NCBI RefSeq assembly: GCF_002286915.1
Contig: NZ_MVOG01000023.1
Span: 1 to 42,667, forward strand
DNA length: 42,667 nucleotides
Reading direction: 5' to 3'
Source of the DNA: Bifidobacterium italicum
GTDB taxonomy: Bacteria > Actinomycetota > Actinomycetes > Actinomycetales > Bifidobacteriaceae
In this document: positions 8,513 through 16,706 of the stretch, piece after piece
How positions within the stretch are numbered: position 1 is the stretch's first letter
Layout of the letters: the number at the start of each line of letters is the position of its first letter
Notes under the pieces: generated by a model
What the model was told of the DNA's origin: nothing
Databases searched by the model: none
The model's input: only the letters and a program-made list of their open reading frames with translations
Program-made: the position numbers and the translations under genes

Positions 8513-10210
8513 ATGGCAATCAATCCTCCAGTCGACGCCACCCAGACCGAGGCGTGGGCCAAGCTGCAGCGTCACTACGACGACATGCAGACCGAAGGGG
8601 TCGACCTCAAGAAGTGGTTCGCCGAGGACGAGAACCGTGTGGATGCGCTGTCCTTCGACGCGGGCACGCTGCATTTCGATCTTTCCAAGAACCTGATCAA
8701 GCCGGAGACGCTCAAGCTGTTCGCCGAGCTCGCCGATGAGGTCAAGCTCGCCGAGCGCACCGAGCAGATGTACACCGGCGTGCACATCAACAACACCGAG
8801 GACCGCGCCGTGCTGCACACCGCGCTGCGCCGCCCGGCCGAGGACGAGGGCAAGTACGTCGTCGACGGCCAGGACACCGTCAAGGACGTCCGTGAGACCC
8901 TCGACCGCATGTACGCGTTCGCCGACAAGGTCCGCAGCGGCGAATGGAAGGGCGTCACCGGCAAGGAGATCGACACCGTCGTCAACATCGGCATCGGCGG
9001 CTCCGACCTGGGCCCCGTCATGGCGTACGAGGCGCTCAAGCCGTTCGCGGACGCCGGCATCAAGGCGCGCTACGTCTCCAACATCGACCCGAACGACATC
9101 GCCGAGAAGACGCGCGACCTCGACCCGGAGACGACGCTCTTCGTCGTCGTCTCGAAGACCTTCGGCACGCTCGAGACGCTGACGAACGCGCGTGAGGCGC
9201 GCGCATGGCTCCTCGAGGAGCTGCAGGCCTCCGGCGCGATCGACGGCACCGGCGAGCAGAAGGCCGAGGCCGTGGAGAAGCACTTCGTCGCCGTCTCGAC
9301 GAACCTCGAGCGCGTCAAGGAATTCGGCATCGACCCGAAGAACGCCTTCGGCTTCTGGGATTGGGTCGGCGGCCGCTACTCCGTCGATTCCGCCGTCGGC
9401 CTGACGCTGGCGATCGTCTTCGGACCGGCCCGCTTCGAGGAGTTCCTCAACGGCTTCCACCAGATCGACGAGTACTTCAAGAACACGCCGTTCGAGAAGA
9501 ACGTCGTCGTGCTCATGGGCATGCTCAACGTCTGGTACCGCAACTTCTACAAGGTCGCCTCGCACGCTGTGCTCCCGTACGACCAGTACCTGCACCGCTT
9601 CCCGGCGTACCTGCAGCAGCTGACGATGGAATCCAACGGCAAGTCCGTGCGCTGGGACGGCACGCCGGTGACGACCGAGACCGGCGAGATCTTCTGGGGC
9701 GAGCCGGGCACGAACGGCCAGCACGCGTTCTTCCAGCTGATCCATCAGGGCACGCAGCTCATCCCGGCCGACTTCATCGCCTTCGCGAACACGCCGAACC
9801 CGCTCAAGGACGGCGATCAGGACATGCACGAGCTGCTGCTCGGCAACTACTTCGCGCAGACGAAGGCGCTCGCCTTCGGCAAGACCGCCGACGAGGTGCG
9901 CGCCGAGGGCACGCCTGAGGACATCGTCCCGGCCCGCGTGTTCACCGGCAACCGTCCGACGACGTCGATCATGGGCGTCCGTCTCGATCCGTTCGCGCTC
10001 GGCGAGCTGATCGCGCTCTACGAGCACATCACCTTCGTCGAGGGCACCGTCTGGGGCCTCGACTCCTACGATCAGTGGGGCGTCGAGCTCGGCAAGCAGC
10101 TCGCGAAGGAGATCACGCCGGCGATCTCGCAGAACGACGAGGCGCTCGCCGCCCAGGACGCGTCCACGCGCAGCCTGATCAACTTCTACCGCAAGGTCCG
10201 CGAGTTCTGA
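8513..10210 (+). CDS. pgi: Glucose-6-phosphate isomerase
   Basis: A 565-residue Pgi interconverting glucose-6-phosphate and fructose-6-phosphate. In bifidobacteria this feeds hexose phosphate into the fructose-6-phosphate shunt. Family blocks are [19 protein letters not shown] (about residue 158), [15 protein letters not shown], the signature [14 protein letters not shown] near residue 285, [12 protein letters not shown], and the C-terminal [13 protein letters not shown] with the catalytic-region Lys. The ATG at 8513 is preceded by AAAGGA at a normal distance, and the translated N-terminus matches the family there. A longer reading starting upstream at 8411 has no support. It stands alone, with a strong terminator about 130 bp downstream. 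Confidence 0.97.
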   Translation: MAINPPVDATQTEAWAKLQRHYDDMQTEGVDLKKWFAEDENRVDALSFDAGTLHFDLSKNLIKPETLKLFAELADEVKLAERTEQMYTGVHINNTEDRAVLHTALRRPAEDEGKYVVDGQDTVKDVRETLDRMYAFADKVRSGEWKGVTGKEIDTVVNIGIGGSDLGPVMAYEALKPFADAGIKARYVSNIDPNDIAEKTRDLDPETTLFVVVSKTFGTLETLTNAREARAWLLEELQASGAIDGTGEQKAEAVEKHFVAVSTNLERVKEFGIDPKNAFGFWDWVGGRYSVDSAVGLTLAIVFGPARFEEFLNGFHQIDEYFKNTPFEKNVVVLMGMLNVWYRNFYKVASHAVLPYDQYLHRFPAYLQQLTMESNGKSVRWDGTPVTTETGEIFWGEPGTNGQHAFFQLIHQGTQLIPADFIAFANTPNPLKDGDQDMHELLLGNYFAQTKALAFGKTADEVRAEGTPEDIVPARVFTGNRPTTSIMGVRLDPFALGELIALYEHITFVEGTVWGLDSYDQWGVELGKQLAKEITPAISQNDEALAAQDASTRSLINFYRKVREF

Positions 10211-10230
10211 TCCGCATCCCGCGCCGCGAT

Positions 10231-10312
10231 GGCGGCTGCTGCGGCTGCGGCTGACCTGCGGTTGTGGCGGCTGCTGCGACGGCTGAGAGGCGGCTGAGCT
10301 GCGGCTGCTGCG
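10231..10312 (+). repeat. GC-rich simple repeat after pgi
   Basis: A low-complexity stretch built from GGCTGC/GCGGCTG units lies between the pgi stop codon and its terminator. No gene or clean hairpin is seen in it. Confidence 0.7.
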
Positions 10313-10338
10313 GCAGCAATGCCCGCCGACTGATGCAT

Positions 10339-10374
10339 AAGGTGCATGGCCCAGTATGGGCTGTGCACCTTTTT
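10339..10374 (+). terminator. Intrinsic terminator of pgi
   Basis: An AAGGTGCA/TGCACCTT stem extended by GCCC/GGGC around an AGTAT loop runs into TTTTT. It sits about 130 bp past the pgi stop codon. Confidence 0.92.
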
Positions 10375-10414
10375 GCGTTCTCCGCCTGCTTCGATTGGCC
10401 GATGACAGCTGCCA

Positions 10415-10572
10415 ATGGCCGTCTGTGAGTAGCTTCACCTACAGGATGTCGTCGCAGCAACGATGAATGGCCGTCTGTGAGTGATGCCACCTACAGAATG
10501 CTGTTGGGGCCAGTGGAGGATGGCTGTTTGTGAGTGATGCCACCTATAGGATGTCGCCACAGTAGCGGCACA
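10415..10572 (+). repeat. Tandem array A (period 52-53 bp, three units)
   Basis: Units start at 10415, 10467 and 10520 (steps 52 and 53). Each begins ATGGCCGTCTGTGAGTG or a close variant and contains a weak dyad of the form GTGAGTG/CACCTAC, with the rest of the unit variable. It occupies the gap between the pgi terminator and the rplS promoter region. The same motif family recurs at 37932-38143 with a 52-bp period. Confidence 0.8.
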
Positions 10573-10663
10573 GCGTCACCGTAGCGGCGCAGCGGCGCCC
10601 CGGCGTCTCCGCAGCGGTTGCGGATGCCCGGCCGACGTCGTAGAAGCTGTTCAGGGCCGTGTG

Positions 10664-10849
10664 TACAATGCTGAACGTTGTGCCGATGCGCGGGGTGCCG
10701 CATAACCCCCTGCATCTTCAGGTCCAGCCGAACATGACTTTCGGCGGATTGGCAGCGTGGGCCGCAGCGGTCCACGGAATCCAGGCGGCGTCGATGTGAC
10801 CGCCGCCCCAACCACTGCGCTGATATGCGGCAGCGAGCGAGGAACAACC
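10664..10849 (+). promoter_or_regulatory. Likely rplS promoter and long 5' leader
   Basis: TACAAT at 10664-10669 is a good -10 box, but no convincing -35 box is seen. If it is used, rplS would have a leader of roughly 170 nt. The leader contains a small hairpin (GGGGT/ACCCC at about 10694-10711) and several complementary G/C-rich stretches. Ribosomal-protein leaders can be autoregulatory; that is only a possibility here. Confidence 0.4.
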
Positions 10850-11215
10850 ATGGTTAACGCTATTGAGGCATTCGACGCCAAGCACATGAAGCCGGCCGAC
10901 GAGATCCCGGCGTTCCGTCCGGGTGACACCGTCGACGTGAACGTGAAGATCAAGGAAGGCAACAACTCCCGTATCCAGACCTTCACCGGCGTGGTGATCG
11001 CCCGTCAGGGCGCGGGCGTCCGTGAGACCTTCGTCGTGCGCAAGATCAGCTTCGGCACCGGCGTCGAGCGTCGCTTCCCGCTGCACTCCCCGTCGATCGA
11101 CTCGATCAAGGTCGTCCGTCGTGGCCGCGTGCGTCGCGCGAAGCTCTACTACCTGCGCAACCTGCGCGGTAAGGCCGCCCGCATCGTCGAGCGTCGCGAC
11201 AACTCCGCCAAGTGA
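10850..11215 (+). CDS. rplS: 50S ribosomal protein L19
   Basis: A 121-residue L19, a protein at the interface of the two ribosomal subunits. Typical blocks are [54 protein letters not shown] and the basic C-terminus [24 protein letters not shown] lies a few bases before the ATG at 10850. In-frame codons upstream give a composition-biased sequence with no family match. It is followed by a strong terminator, and lepB starts about 240 bp downstream, an arrangement known from other actinobacteria. Confidence 0.97.
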   Translation: MVNAIEAFDAKHMKPADEIPAFRPGDTVDVNVKIKEGNNSRIQTFTGVVIARQGAGVRETFVVRKISFGTGVERRFPLHSPSIDSIKVVRRGRVRRAKLYYLRNLRGKAARIVERRDNSAK

Positions 11216-11268
11216 GTGCGGCCGCGCGCGTCGAACTTCAACGTCGGTGCCGCGCGTGCATAGTCATG

Positions 11269-11297
11269 GAGGATCCGCATTTGCGGGTCCTCTTTTT
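11269..11297 (+). terminator. Intrinsic terminator of rplS
   Basis: GAGGATCCGC pairs with GCGGGTCCTC (one U-G pair) around a four-base loop, followed directly by TTTTT. It lies 53 bp after the rplS stop codon. Confidence 0.93.
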
Positions 11298-11453
11298 CGT
11301 TGTCGACGTCGATGATGCCGTCCGTGACGGGATGTGATGGGCTTGTGCGTGGGGGCGTCCGTTATGCCATCGATGTCATACAATGGCGTACAGCGCAGCC
11401 GCGCCTTCGGGATGCGGATGCGGGGAGCACGGCAGCCAACAGTCAGGAGATCC

Positions 11454-12194
11454 ATGCGCAACGATTCGTCAGCCGAGGGCACCCATATGGGCGGCGAAGG
11501 CGCATCCATGCAGCCGCAGGGCGGCGCCGGCCGCGACGACGCGTACAACGCGCGGCATGCCAATCAACCCAAGCCGGACGCGAAGTTCACGGTGCGCGAT
11601 TTCCTGCTGTGGTGCGCGTTGCCGATCGTCATCGTCGTGCTGCTGCGCGTGTTCCTGTTCGGCATGTACGTCATCCCGTCGAAGTCGATGGAGAACACGA
11701 TCGCCCCCGGCGACCGCGTCGTGACGACGAAGCTCACGCCGCGCGTCACCAAGCTCAAGCGGGGCGATATCGTCGTCTTCAAGGACCCCGCGAATTGGCT
11801 CGCCGACGAACAGACGACGTTCTCGAGCGATTATCTGATCAAACGGCTCATCGGCCTGCCGGGCGACATCGTCGAATGCGACGGCAACGGCGCGCCGGTC
11901 GTCATCAACGGCGTCGCCATCGACGAGACATCGTACATCAAGCCGGGCACGCAGCCGAGCGCCTTCCCGTTCAAGGTGACCGTCAAGCCGGGGCATGTGT
12001 TCGTGATGGGCGACAACCGTTCGAATTCCGCGGATTCCAGATACCATCAGAACGATGGCGACAACGGGCTCGTGCCGATCAGCGACATCGTCGGCGTCGC
12101 GTTCGCGCGGTACTGGCCGCTCAACCGCATCGGTTGGCTGAGCTCGCATCATGATGTCTTCGCCGACGTGCCGCACCGCGAGGCGAGTGAGTGA
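11454..12194 (+). CDS. lepB: Signal peptidase I
   Basis: A 246-residue type I signal peptidase that cleaves signal peptides of exported proteins at the outer face of the membrane; the pilins in this window would be among its likely clients. One membrane segment (FLLWCALPIVIVVLLRVFLFG, about residues 46-66) is followed by the catalytic serine box VIPSKSMENTI (Ser78) and the lysine box LIKRLIGLPGD (Lys130). The C-terminal box VMGDNRSNSADSRYH is also present. I chose the ATG at 11454 because AGGAG lies at the right distance; a longer in-frame reading from 11334 has no such site. rnhB follows about 300 bp downstream, and the lepB-rnhB pairing next to rplS is common. Confidence 0.95.
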   Translation: MRNDSSAEGTHMGGEGASMQPQGGAGRDDAYNARHANQPKPDAKFTVRDFLLWCALPIVIVVLLRVFLFGMYVIPSKSMENTIAPGDRVVTTKLTPRVTKLKRGDIVVFKDPANWLADEQTTFSSDYLIKRLIGLPGDIVECDGNGAPVVINGVAIDETSYIKPGTQPSAFPFKVTVKPGHVFVMGDNRSNSADSRYHQNDGDNGLVPISDIVGVAFARYWPLNRIGWLSSHHDVFADVPHREASE

Positions 12195-12210
12195 CGTTTC
12201 ACGTGAATCA
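12195..12210. promoter_or_regulatory. parS-like 16-mer (ParB-binding site candidate)
   Basis: The 16 bases directly after the lepB stop codon are cgtttcacgtgaatca. They match the well-known parS consensus TGTTTCACGTGAAACA at 14 of 16 positions, with the TTTCACGTGAA core intact. parS sites usually cluster near the replication origin, and nothing else here suggests an origin. It may be a stray ParB site or another factor's palindrome. Confidence 0.45.
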
Positions 12211-12322
12211 TGACGAATGATGACTGCTGCGGCGAATGGTTGCACGTGGCGGTTGTGACGGCATGGTCGTGGCGACGATTGCGTGGAGTGGCCGCGCGCG
12301 GCGATGATGCAGGGCGGTTGCA

Positions 12323-12366
12323 CACGGTGATGACACGGTGATGACACGGTGATGACACGGTGATGA
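12323..12366 (+). repeat. Four 11-bp tandem repeats upstream of rnhB
   Basis: Four perfect copies of CACGGTGATGA in a row, then a degenerate fifth. The period is close to one helical turn, so any bound protein would see all copies on one face of the DNA. The rest of the 12195-12501 gap holds the parS-like site and no recognisable gene. Confidence 0.9.
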
Positions 12367-12501
12367 CGCGGAGCGACTGTGCGGCGGCGGTCGCGCGGCG
12401 CGGCGGTCGCACAGAGTGGGAATAATGCGCGCGCAGCGGCCGTGACAGGTGGTCGTGCAGTGTGGCGGCCGGAACGTCAGACAATCAGAAACGAGGATGG
12501 G

Positions 12502-13203
12502 ATGAGCATTTCCGCAGTACCGACGTTTGAGCTCGAGCGGGGGCTCGCGGCGGATGGATACGATGTCATCGTCGGATTCGACGAAGTGGGGCGCGGATCG
12601 CTCGCCGGGCCGGTCATGGTCGGAGCGGCGGCGTTCCGCGCCGTCGATCTCGACAGCGCGCAGCGGACGGTGCCGCAGTATCTGGCGGATTCGAAGATGC
12701 TGACCGAGCATCGGCGCGAGGCGCTGTACGAGCTGCTGCGGACGTGGGTGGATGCGTACGCGGTCGGCGCGGCGACGAATCAGGAGATCGACGAATGGGG
12801 GATCTCGCATGCGCTCGGCGTAGCCGCGCTGCGTGCGCTCGATGAGGTCGAACATGCGCTCGGCGTCGTCGAAGGCGGTGATATGCGCGTCGGCGCGATC
12901 CTCGACGGGCCGAACGATTACATCACGAAGGCGCTCGGATCGTTCGAGGCGCCGTTCGTGCCAGTGTCCGCGCACGTCGTCACCCGGGTCAAAGGCGACC
13001 AGCGGTGCTGCTCGGTCGCCGCCGCGGCCGTGCTCGCGAAGGTGACGCGTGACCGGCTCATGGTCGCGCTCACGGAGGAGAACCCCGACTATGCGCGCTA
13101 CGGATGGGCGCACAACAAAGGCTACGGTTCGAAGGCGCATCGCGCGGCGATCGCCGAATACGGCCCGAGCGACCTGCACCGTGTCAGCTGGAAGCTGACG
13201 TGA
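12502..13203 (+). CDS. rnhB: Ribonuclease HII
   Basis: A 233-residue RNase HII that cuts RNA in RNA-DNA hybrids and at single ribonucleotides in DNA. The metal site is visible in GFDEVGRGSLAGPV (Asp27, Glu28), in ILDGPNDY near residue 134, and in the region KGDQRCCSVAAAAVLAKVTRDR. DSKMLTEHRRE is the family's substrate-contact block, and GYGSKAHRAAI near the C-terminus is typical. The ATG at 12502 has GAGGA just upstream; the longer in-frame reading from 12379 would run through the flanking G/C-rich DNA. It probably has its own promoter, being 307 bp from lepB. Confidence 0.95.
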   Translation: MSISAVPTFELERGLAADGYDVIVGFDEVGRGSLAGPVMVGAAAFRAVDLDSAQRTVPQYLADSKMLTEHRREALYELLRTWVDAYAVGAATNQEIDEWGISHALGVAALRALDEVEHALGVVEGGDMRVGAILDGPNDYITKALGSFEAPFVPVSAHVVTRVKGDQRCCSVAAAAVLAKVTRDRLMVALTEENPDYARYGWAHNKGYGSKAHRAAIAEYGPSDLHRVSWKLT

Positions 13204-13281
13204 ACGCCGTGGGTGGCGTGCGCGGTATGCGCAGTGCGAACGCTGCGCGCGCCGTGGGCGCCGTGGGTGGAGGAAAGCATC

Positions 13282-13434
13282 GATGGTCCACATATTGTGG
13301 ATGTGCATGTGGGGAAAGCGCGGCGATAATCCACATGCGGTGTGGAAAGGTGCTGATAATCCACAAAAAGCGTTGATATTCCACGAAAGGTGTCGATGGT
13401 CCACGAAAGGTGTCGATAGTCCACATTGGTGGGC
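13282..13434 (+). repeat. Cluster of GATNNTCCAC repeats (20-bp steps)
   Basis: GATNNTCCAC occurs at 13282, 13325, 13355, 13375, 13395 and 13415; the last four steps are exactly 20 bp, two helical turns. Two copies contain TAATCCACA, one base off the DnaA box TTATCCACA, and opposite-strand TGTGGA motifs lie between copies. It sits in the 400-bp gap between rnhB and the ABC transporter genes, where no gene is seen. Confidence 0.8.
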
Positions 13435-13603
13435 GTACGTCGCGGGGCGTGCTGTCGTCATGGGCTGGCACCTGTGGATGGCACTCGCGGGCCGGGTGCA
13501 ATCGTATGCGTCATCCTTAAGGCTGAGATATGCGCGGGTCGCGCGGCGAAGTCATTCCGATGCATGATGGTCGCGCCGTCGTCCCGGCCATACTGTGGCA
13601 AAC

Positions 13604-14491
13604 ATGAACGTACAGAACCCGTCACAGCAATTCAGCGTCAACGATGCGCCGTCGGCGAAGCAGCCGCGCGCCGTGCACACGCAGCCGGGGGCGCCGACGC
13701 CGGTGCTCCACGGCATCGACCTCGTCATGGACTACAACGCGACATCCCGCAGCACGATCCAGCCGGGGCAGCCGCCGGCGCTCAACCATGCCAATTTCCT
13801 CGTCGGCGAAGGCGAGCGCGTGGCGATCATGGGACCGTCGGGATCGGGCAAGTCGACGCTGCTGCATGTGCTCGCCGGCATCACGAAGCCGACGACCGGC
13901 CGCGTGATGTTCCGCGGCGCCGACATCGATCGCATCAGCGAGGCCGAACGCACACGATTGCGCCGTCAGGCCTTCGGATTCGTCTTCCAGTCAGGGCAGC
14001 TGCTGCCGGAACTGCCGGCCGTCGAGAACGTCGCGCTGCCGCTCATGCTCTCCGGCATGCCGTACCGCGAAGCGACCGATCGCGCGCTTTCCTGGCTGGA
14101 CCGCATCGGCCTGCGCCATCTGATGTTCAGCCGACCCGGCGAGATGAGCGGCGGCCAGATGCAGCGCGTCGCGATCGCGCGTGCGCTGTGCGTGAACCCG
14201 GCGATCATCTTCGCCGACGAGCCGACCGGCGCGCTCGACCAGAACACCGGCCGCGACGTCATGCAGCTGCTGATGGCGGCGGCGGCCGCGAACAACGCCG
14301 CAGTCGTGCTCGTCACGCACGATCCGAACATCGCCGCCTTCTGCGGACGCACCGTCCATATGCGCGACGGCATCGTGCTCGACGCGGCGAACCAGCGGAT
14401 GGGCGGCGCGATGCCGGCGGCCGTCGGCGCCGTCCCCGTCGGTCCGGGCTCCTCATTCCCTCGCAATCCTTCGCAAGGAGTCGCGCGATGA
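13604..14491 (+). CDS. ABC transporter ATP-binding protein (MacB/LolD type)
   Basis: A 295-residue ATPase. It has Walker A GPSGSGKST (about residue 83), a Q-loop at VFQSGQLLPELP, the signature MSGGQMQRVAIARAL (Met in place of the usual Leu), Walker B IIFADEPTGALD, and the H-loop LVTHD. It has an unusually long, low-complexity N-terminus (about 55 residues) and a 40-residue Gly/Pro-rich tail. The start at 13604 has no Shine-Dalgarno, but TACTGT at 13591-13596 would suit a leaderless mRNA. Its stop overlaps the permease start (ATGA), so the two are translationally coupled. Such pairs move lipids, lipoproteins or antimicrobial peptides; the substrate is not evident. Confidence 0.92.
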   Translation: MNVQNPSQQFSVNDAPSAKQPRAVHTQPGAPTPVLHGIDLVMDYNATSRSTIQPGQPPALNHANFLVGEGERVAIMGPSGSGKSTLLHVLAGITKPTTGRVMFRGADIDRISEAERTRLRRQAFGFVFQSGQLLPELPAVENVALPLMLSGMPYREATDRALSWLDRIGLRHLMFSRPGEMSGGQMQRVAIARALCVNPAIIFADEPTGALDQNTGRDVMQLLMAAAAANNAAVVLVTHDPNIAAFCGRTVHMRDGIVLDAANQRMGGAMPAAVGAVPVGPGSSFPRNPSQGVAR

Positions 14492-16227
14492 ACACGTTTG
14501 CCCTCTGGAGACTGTTCCACCGCGGTTCGTTCGGCATGTCACGATCGCTGCGCACTGTGCGGCGGGACATGCGATCGGACGCACAGCCGACGGCGAATGC
14601 GGCCGTGCCGGATATGGCGACGGCGAATATGCAGCCGGCGACCACGGTGTCGGAGCAACCGTCGCCAACATCGGCGGACGGCGCCGCGGGCACGGCCGCG
14701 ACGGCCGCGTCATCGACGGCGGATACGGCGACGGCGCGCGCCTCGGACATGACGCGCGCGCCGCAATCGATCGCGAGCGGGGATACAGCTGTCGATTGCG
14801 CGGCCATTGATGCCGCGGCCGTCGAACCAACGTCCACGGCGGACGCGCAGCCCGTGCGTGCGCGTCGTCGCGGCGACGGCGACTTCACCGGGATGCTCGC
14901 CGTCATCGCCTTCGCCGCCGCGACGGCGATCTTCCTCACCGTCCTCGGCGGTCTGCACGGCTTCATCTGGCGTGCGTCGCCCGACCATACGGTGGGCTGC
15001 ATGTTCGATGCGGCGCGCTGCACATCGCACGCGAACGTGAGCGCTGACGGCGAGTTCTATGTGACGCTCGCGATCTTCGCGTGCGTGCTGCTCATCGTCC
15101 CGTTCACGACGCTCGCCGGATCGGCGGCCAGATTGGCGGCGACCCGGCGCGACGAACGTCTCGCGACGCTCAGGCTCGTCGGCGCGACGACGTCGCAGGT
15201 CACCCGTCTGACGGCGTTCGAGGCGGTCAGCCAGGCGGTGCTCGGCGCGCTCATCGGCATCGGCGGATACTTCGCGATCATGCCGCTCATCATGATGCTC
15301 ACATTCGAGAACCGCCGCTTCACGTTCGAACAGCTGTGGGTCGGCCCCGTCGCGCTCGTCGGCACCGTGGCCGGCGTCGCATTGCTCGCGCTCGTCTCCG
15401 CGCTGCTCACGCTGCGCCGCGTCGCGATCACGCCGCTCGGCGTCACCGCGCGTCAGGGCTCGACGCTGCCGAGCGGATGGCGCGCCGTCATCTTCGTCGT
15501 CGTGCTCATCGGCGGATTCATCATGCTCAACAGCCTGCAACTGTTCGCGCAGGTCGGCAGGATCGTCGTCTACGCGATCGCCTTTGGCATCATCGGCGGC
15601 TGCTTCATGCTGCTCAACCTCATCGGTTCGTGGATCGTGACGGCCGTCGCGAAAACACGCGTCCGCCGCCCGAAGAACGCGGCCGTCATGATCGCGATGC
15701 GCAGGATCCTCGACAATCCGAAACGCGCGTGGCGCAACGTCTCCGGCATCGCGCTCGCCGTGTTCATCGCCGGCATCACGTCGGTGTGCGGCATCCTCGC
15801 CGCCGGTGACAACGCGGACGCCCGAGCCGTGACGCTGATGCACGACATCGCGCTCGGAGGCACGCTGACGCTCGTGTTCGCGGCCGTGCTCGCTGCGGTC
15901 AGCTCGGGCATCATGCAGTCGGCGAACGTGTACGACCAGGCGGCGGAATACCACATGCTCATCCTCGAAGGCACCGACGCGCGCACATTGCGCCGGGCGC
16001 GGTTCAGCGAAGTGCTCACGCCGCTCAACACGGTCATCATCGTGGCAGCCGGATGCTCGATGTTCCTGATGCTGCCGCTGCTGGGCTCCGCGCTCACCGC
16101 GCCGGCGGTGCTGCTGCGGCTCGTGTTCGGCATCGCGCTGTGCTATGCGCTCGTCAGCGTCGGCGCCCTGTGCGCGAACCGGACGGCGGCGCGCCTCGAC
16201 ACAGTCAGCCGTCGCCGCGACGACTGA
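14488..16227 (+). CDS. FtsX-like ABC transporter permease
   Basis: A 579-residue permease forming a transporter with the preceding ATPase. An Ala/Thr/Ser-rich, apparently disordered region (about residues 30-135) precedes the first membrane segment (FTGMLAVIAFAAATAIFLTV). An FtsX domain follows, with three helices and the coupling region LAATRRDERLATLRLVGATTSQVTRL. A second set of helices contains a similar AMRRILDNPKRAWRNVSGIALAV block and ends with LILEGTDARTLRRARFSEV and two final helices. The internal duplication is usual for this permease class. GGAG lies at a good distance before the ATG, which overlaps the upstream stop codon by four bases. No linked two-component regulator is visible. 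Confidence 0.88.
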   Translation: MNTFALWRLFHRGSFGMSRSLRTVRRDMRSDAQPTANAAVPDMATANMQPATTVSEQPSPTSADGAAGTAATAASSTADTATARASDMTRAPQSIASGDTAVDCAAIDAAAVEPTSTADAQPVRARRRGDGDFTGMLAVIAFAAATAIFLTVLGGLHGFIWRASPDHTVGCMFDAARCTSHANVSADGEFYVTLAIFACVLLIVPFTTLAGSAARLAATRRDERLATLRLVGATTSQVTRLTAFEAVSQAVLGALIGIGGYFAIMPLIMMLTFENRRFTFEQLWVGPVALVGTVAGVALLALVSALLTLRRVAITPLGVTARQGSTLPSGWRAVIFVVVLIGGFIMLNSLQLFAQVGRIVVYAIAFGIIGGCFMLLNLIGSWIVTAVAKTRVRRPKNAAVMIAMRRILDNPKRAWRNVSGIALAVFIAGITSVCGILAAGDNADARAVTLMHDIALGGTLTLVFAAVLAAVSSGIMQSANVYDQAAEYHMLILEGTDARTLRRARFSEVLTPLNTVIIVAAGCSMFLMLPLLGSALTAPAVLLRLVFGIALCYALVSVGALCANRTAARLDTVSRRRDD

Positions 16228-16426
16228 GCATGCGGCATCGTGCGCCGCATGCCGTTCGTGAATGGTGTGACGGCTTGGTTTCCGGTAGCTCCCCGCCGGC
16301 GAACGGTTGCGTATCCGAGACGGAGGATGGCGCATATGGGTTCCCATTGGGACGAGCATGAAGCCATGACGGGGCGATGAAGGTGTGCCGTCGGGGATTG
16401 AAGGTGTTAGTTTCGGCGCCGGCGAG

Positions 16427-16560
16427 GCTATCTGCGTTGAGGGAGTGCCTCTTCTCCGGAAACCGCGAGTATCGGGTTATGGAAACGTTCAAATAACGCC
16501 ATTGGCAGCATCATGTACTCGGCTGGATTCGAGAAGAGGCACTCCCTCAACGCAGATAGC
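16427..16560. repeat. Long palindromic repeat, element 2
   Basis: A 134-bp inverted repeat with 30-bp perfectly complementary arms (16427-16456 and 16531-16560). It shares the outer 18 bases of element 1 (5325-5455) but has different inner arm bases that still pair with each other. The loop begins with CGG AAA CCG and then AGTAT, resembling element 1. It lies between convergent genes, before the 3' end of the second AEC transporter gene. The rest of 16228-16706 contains a G9 run at 16567-16575 and no recognisable gene. Confidence 0.85.
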
Positions 16561-16706
16561 TCTGCCGGGGGGGGGCGGATGCTGGCCGATATCGGCCTCG
16601 ATAATCCGGCTACCAGGGTCGGAGGTGCCGCGTTGGGCTGCGTTGGTCTACGGGGAGCAGGCCTTCACATGTCCGGCGCCGGCTGTGCCCGGCCCGCTTC
16701 GGGGCA

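Noticed and set aside
13122..13424. A minus-strand peptide with repeated DYRHLSW-like units
   Set aside because: The repeats are the translation of the 20-bp TCCAC DNA repeats, with no start signal or homology.
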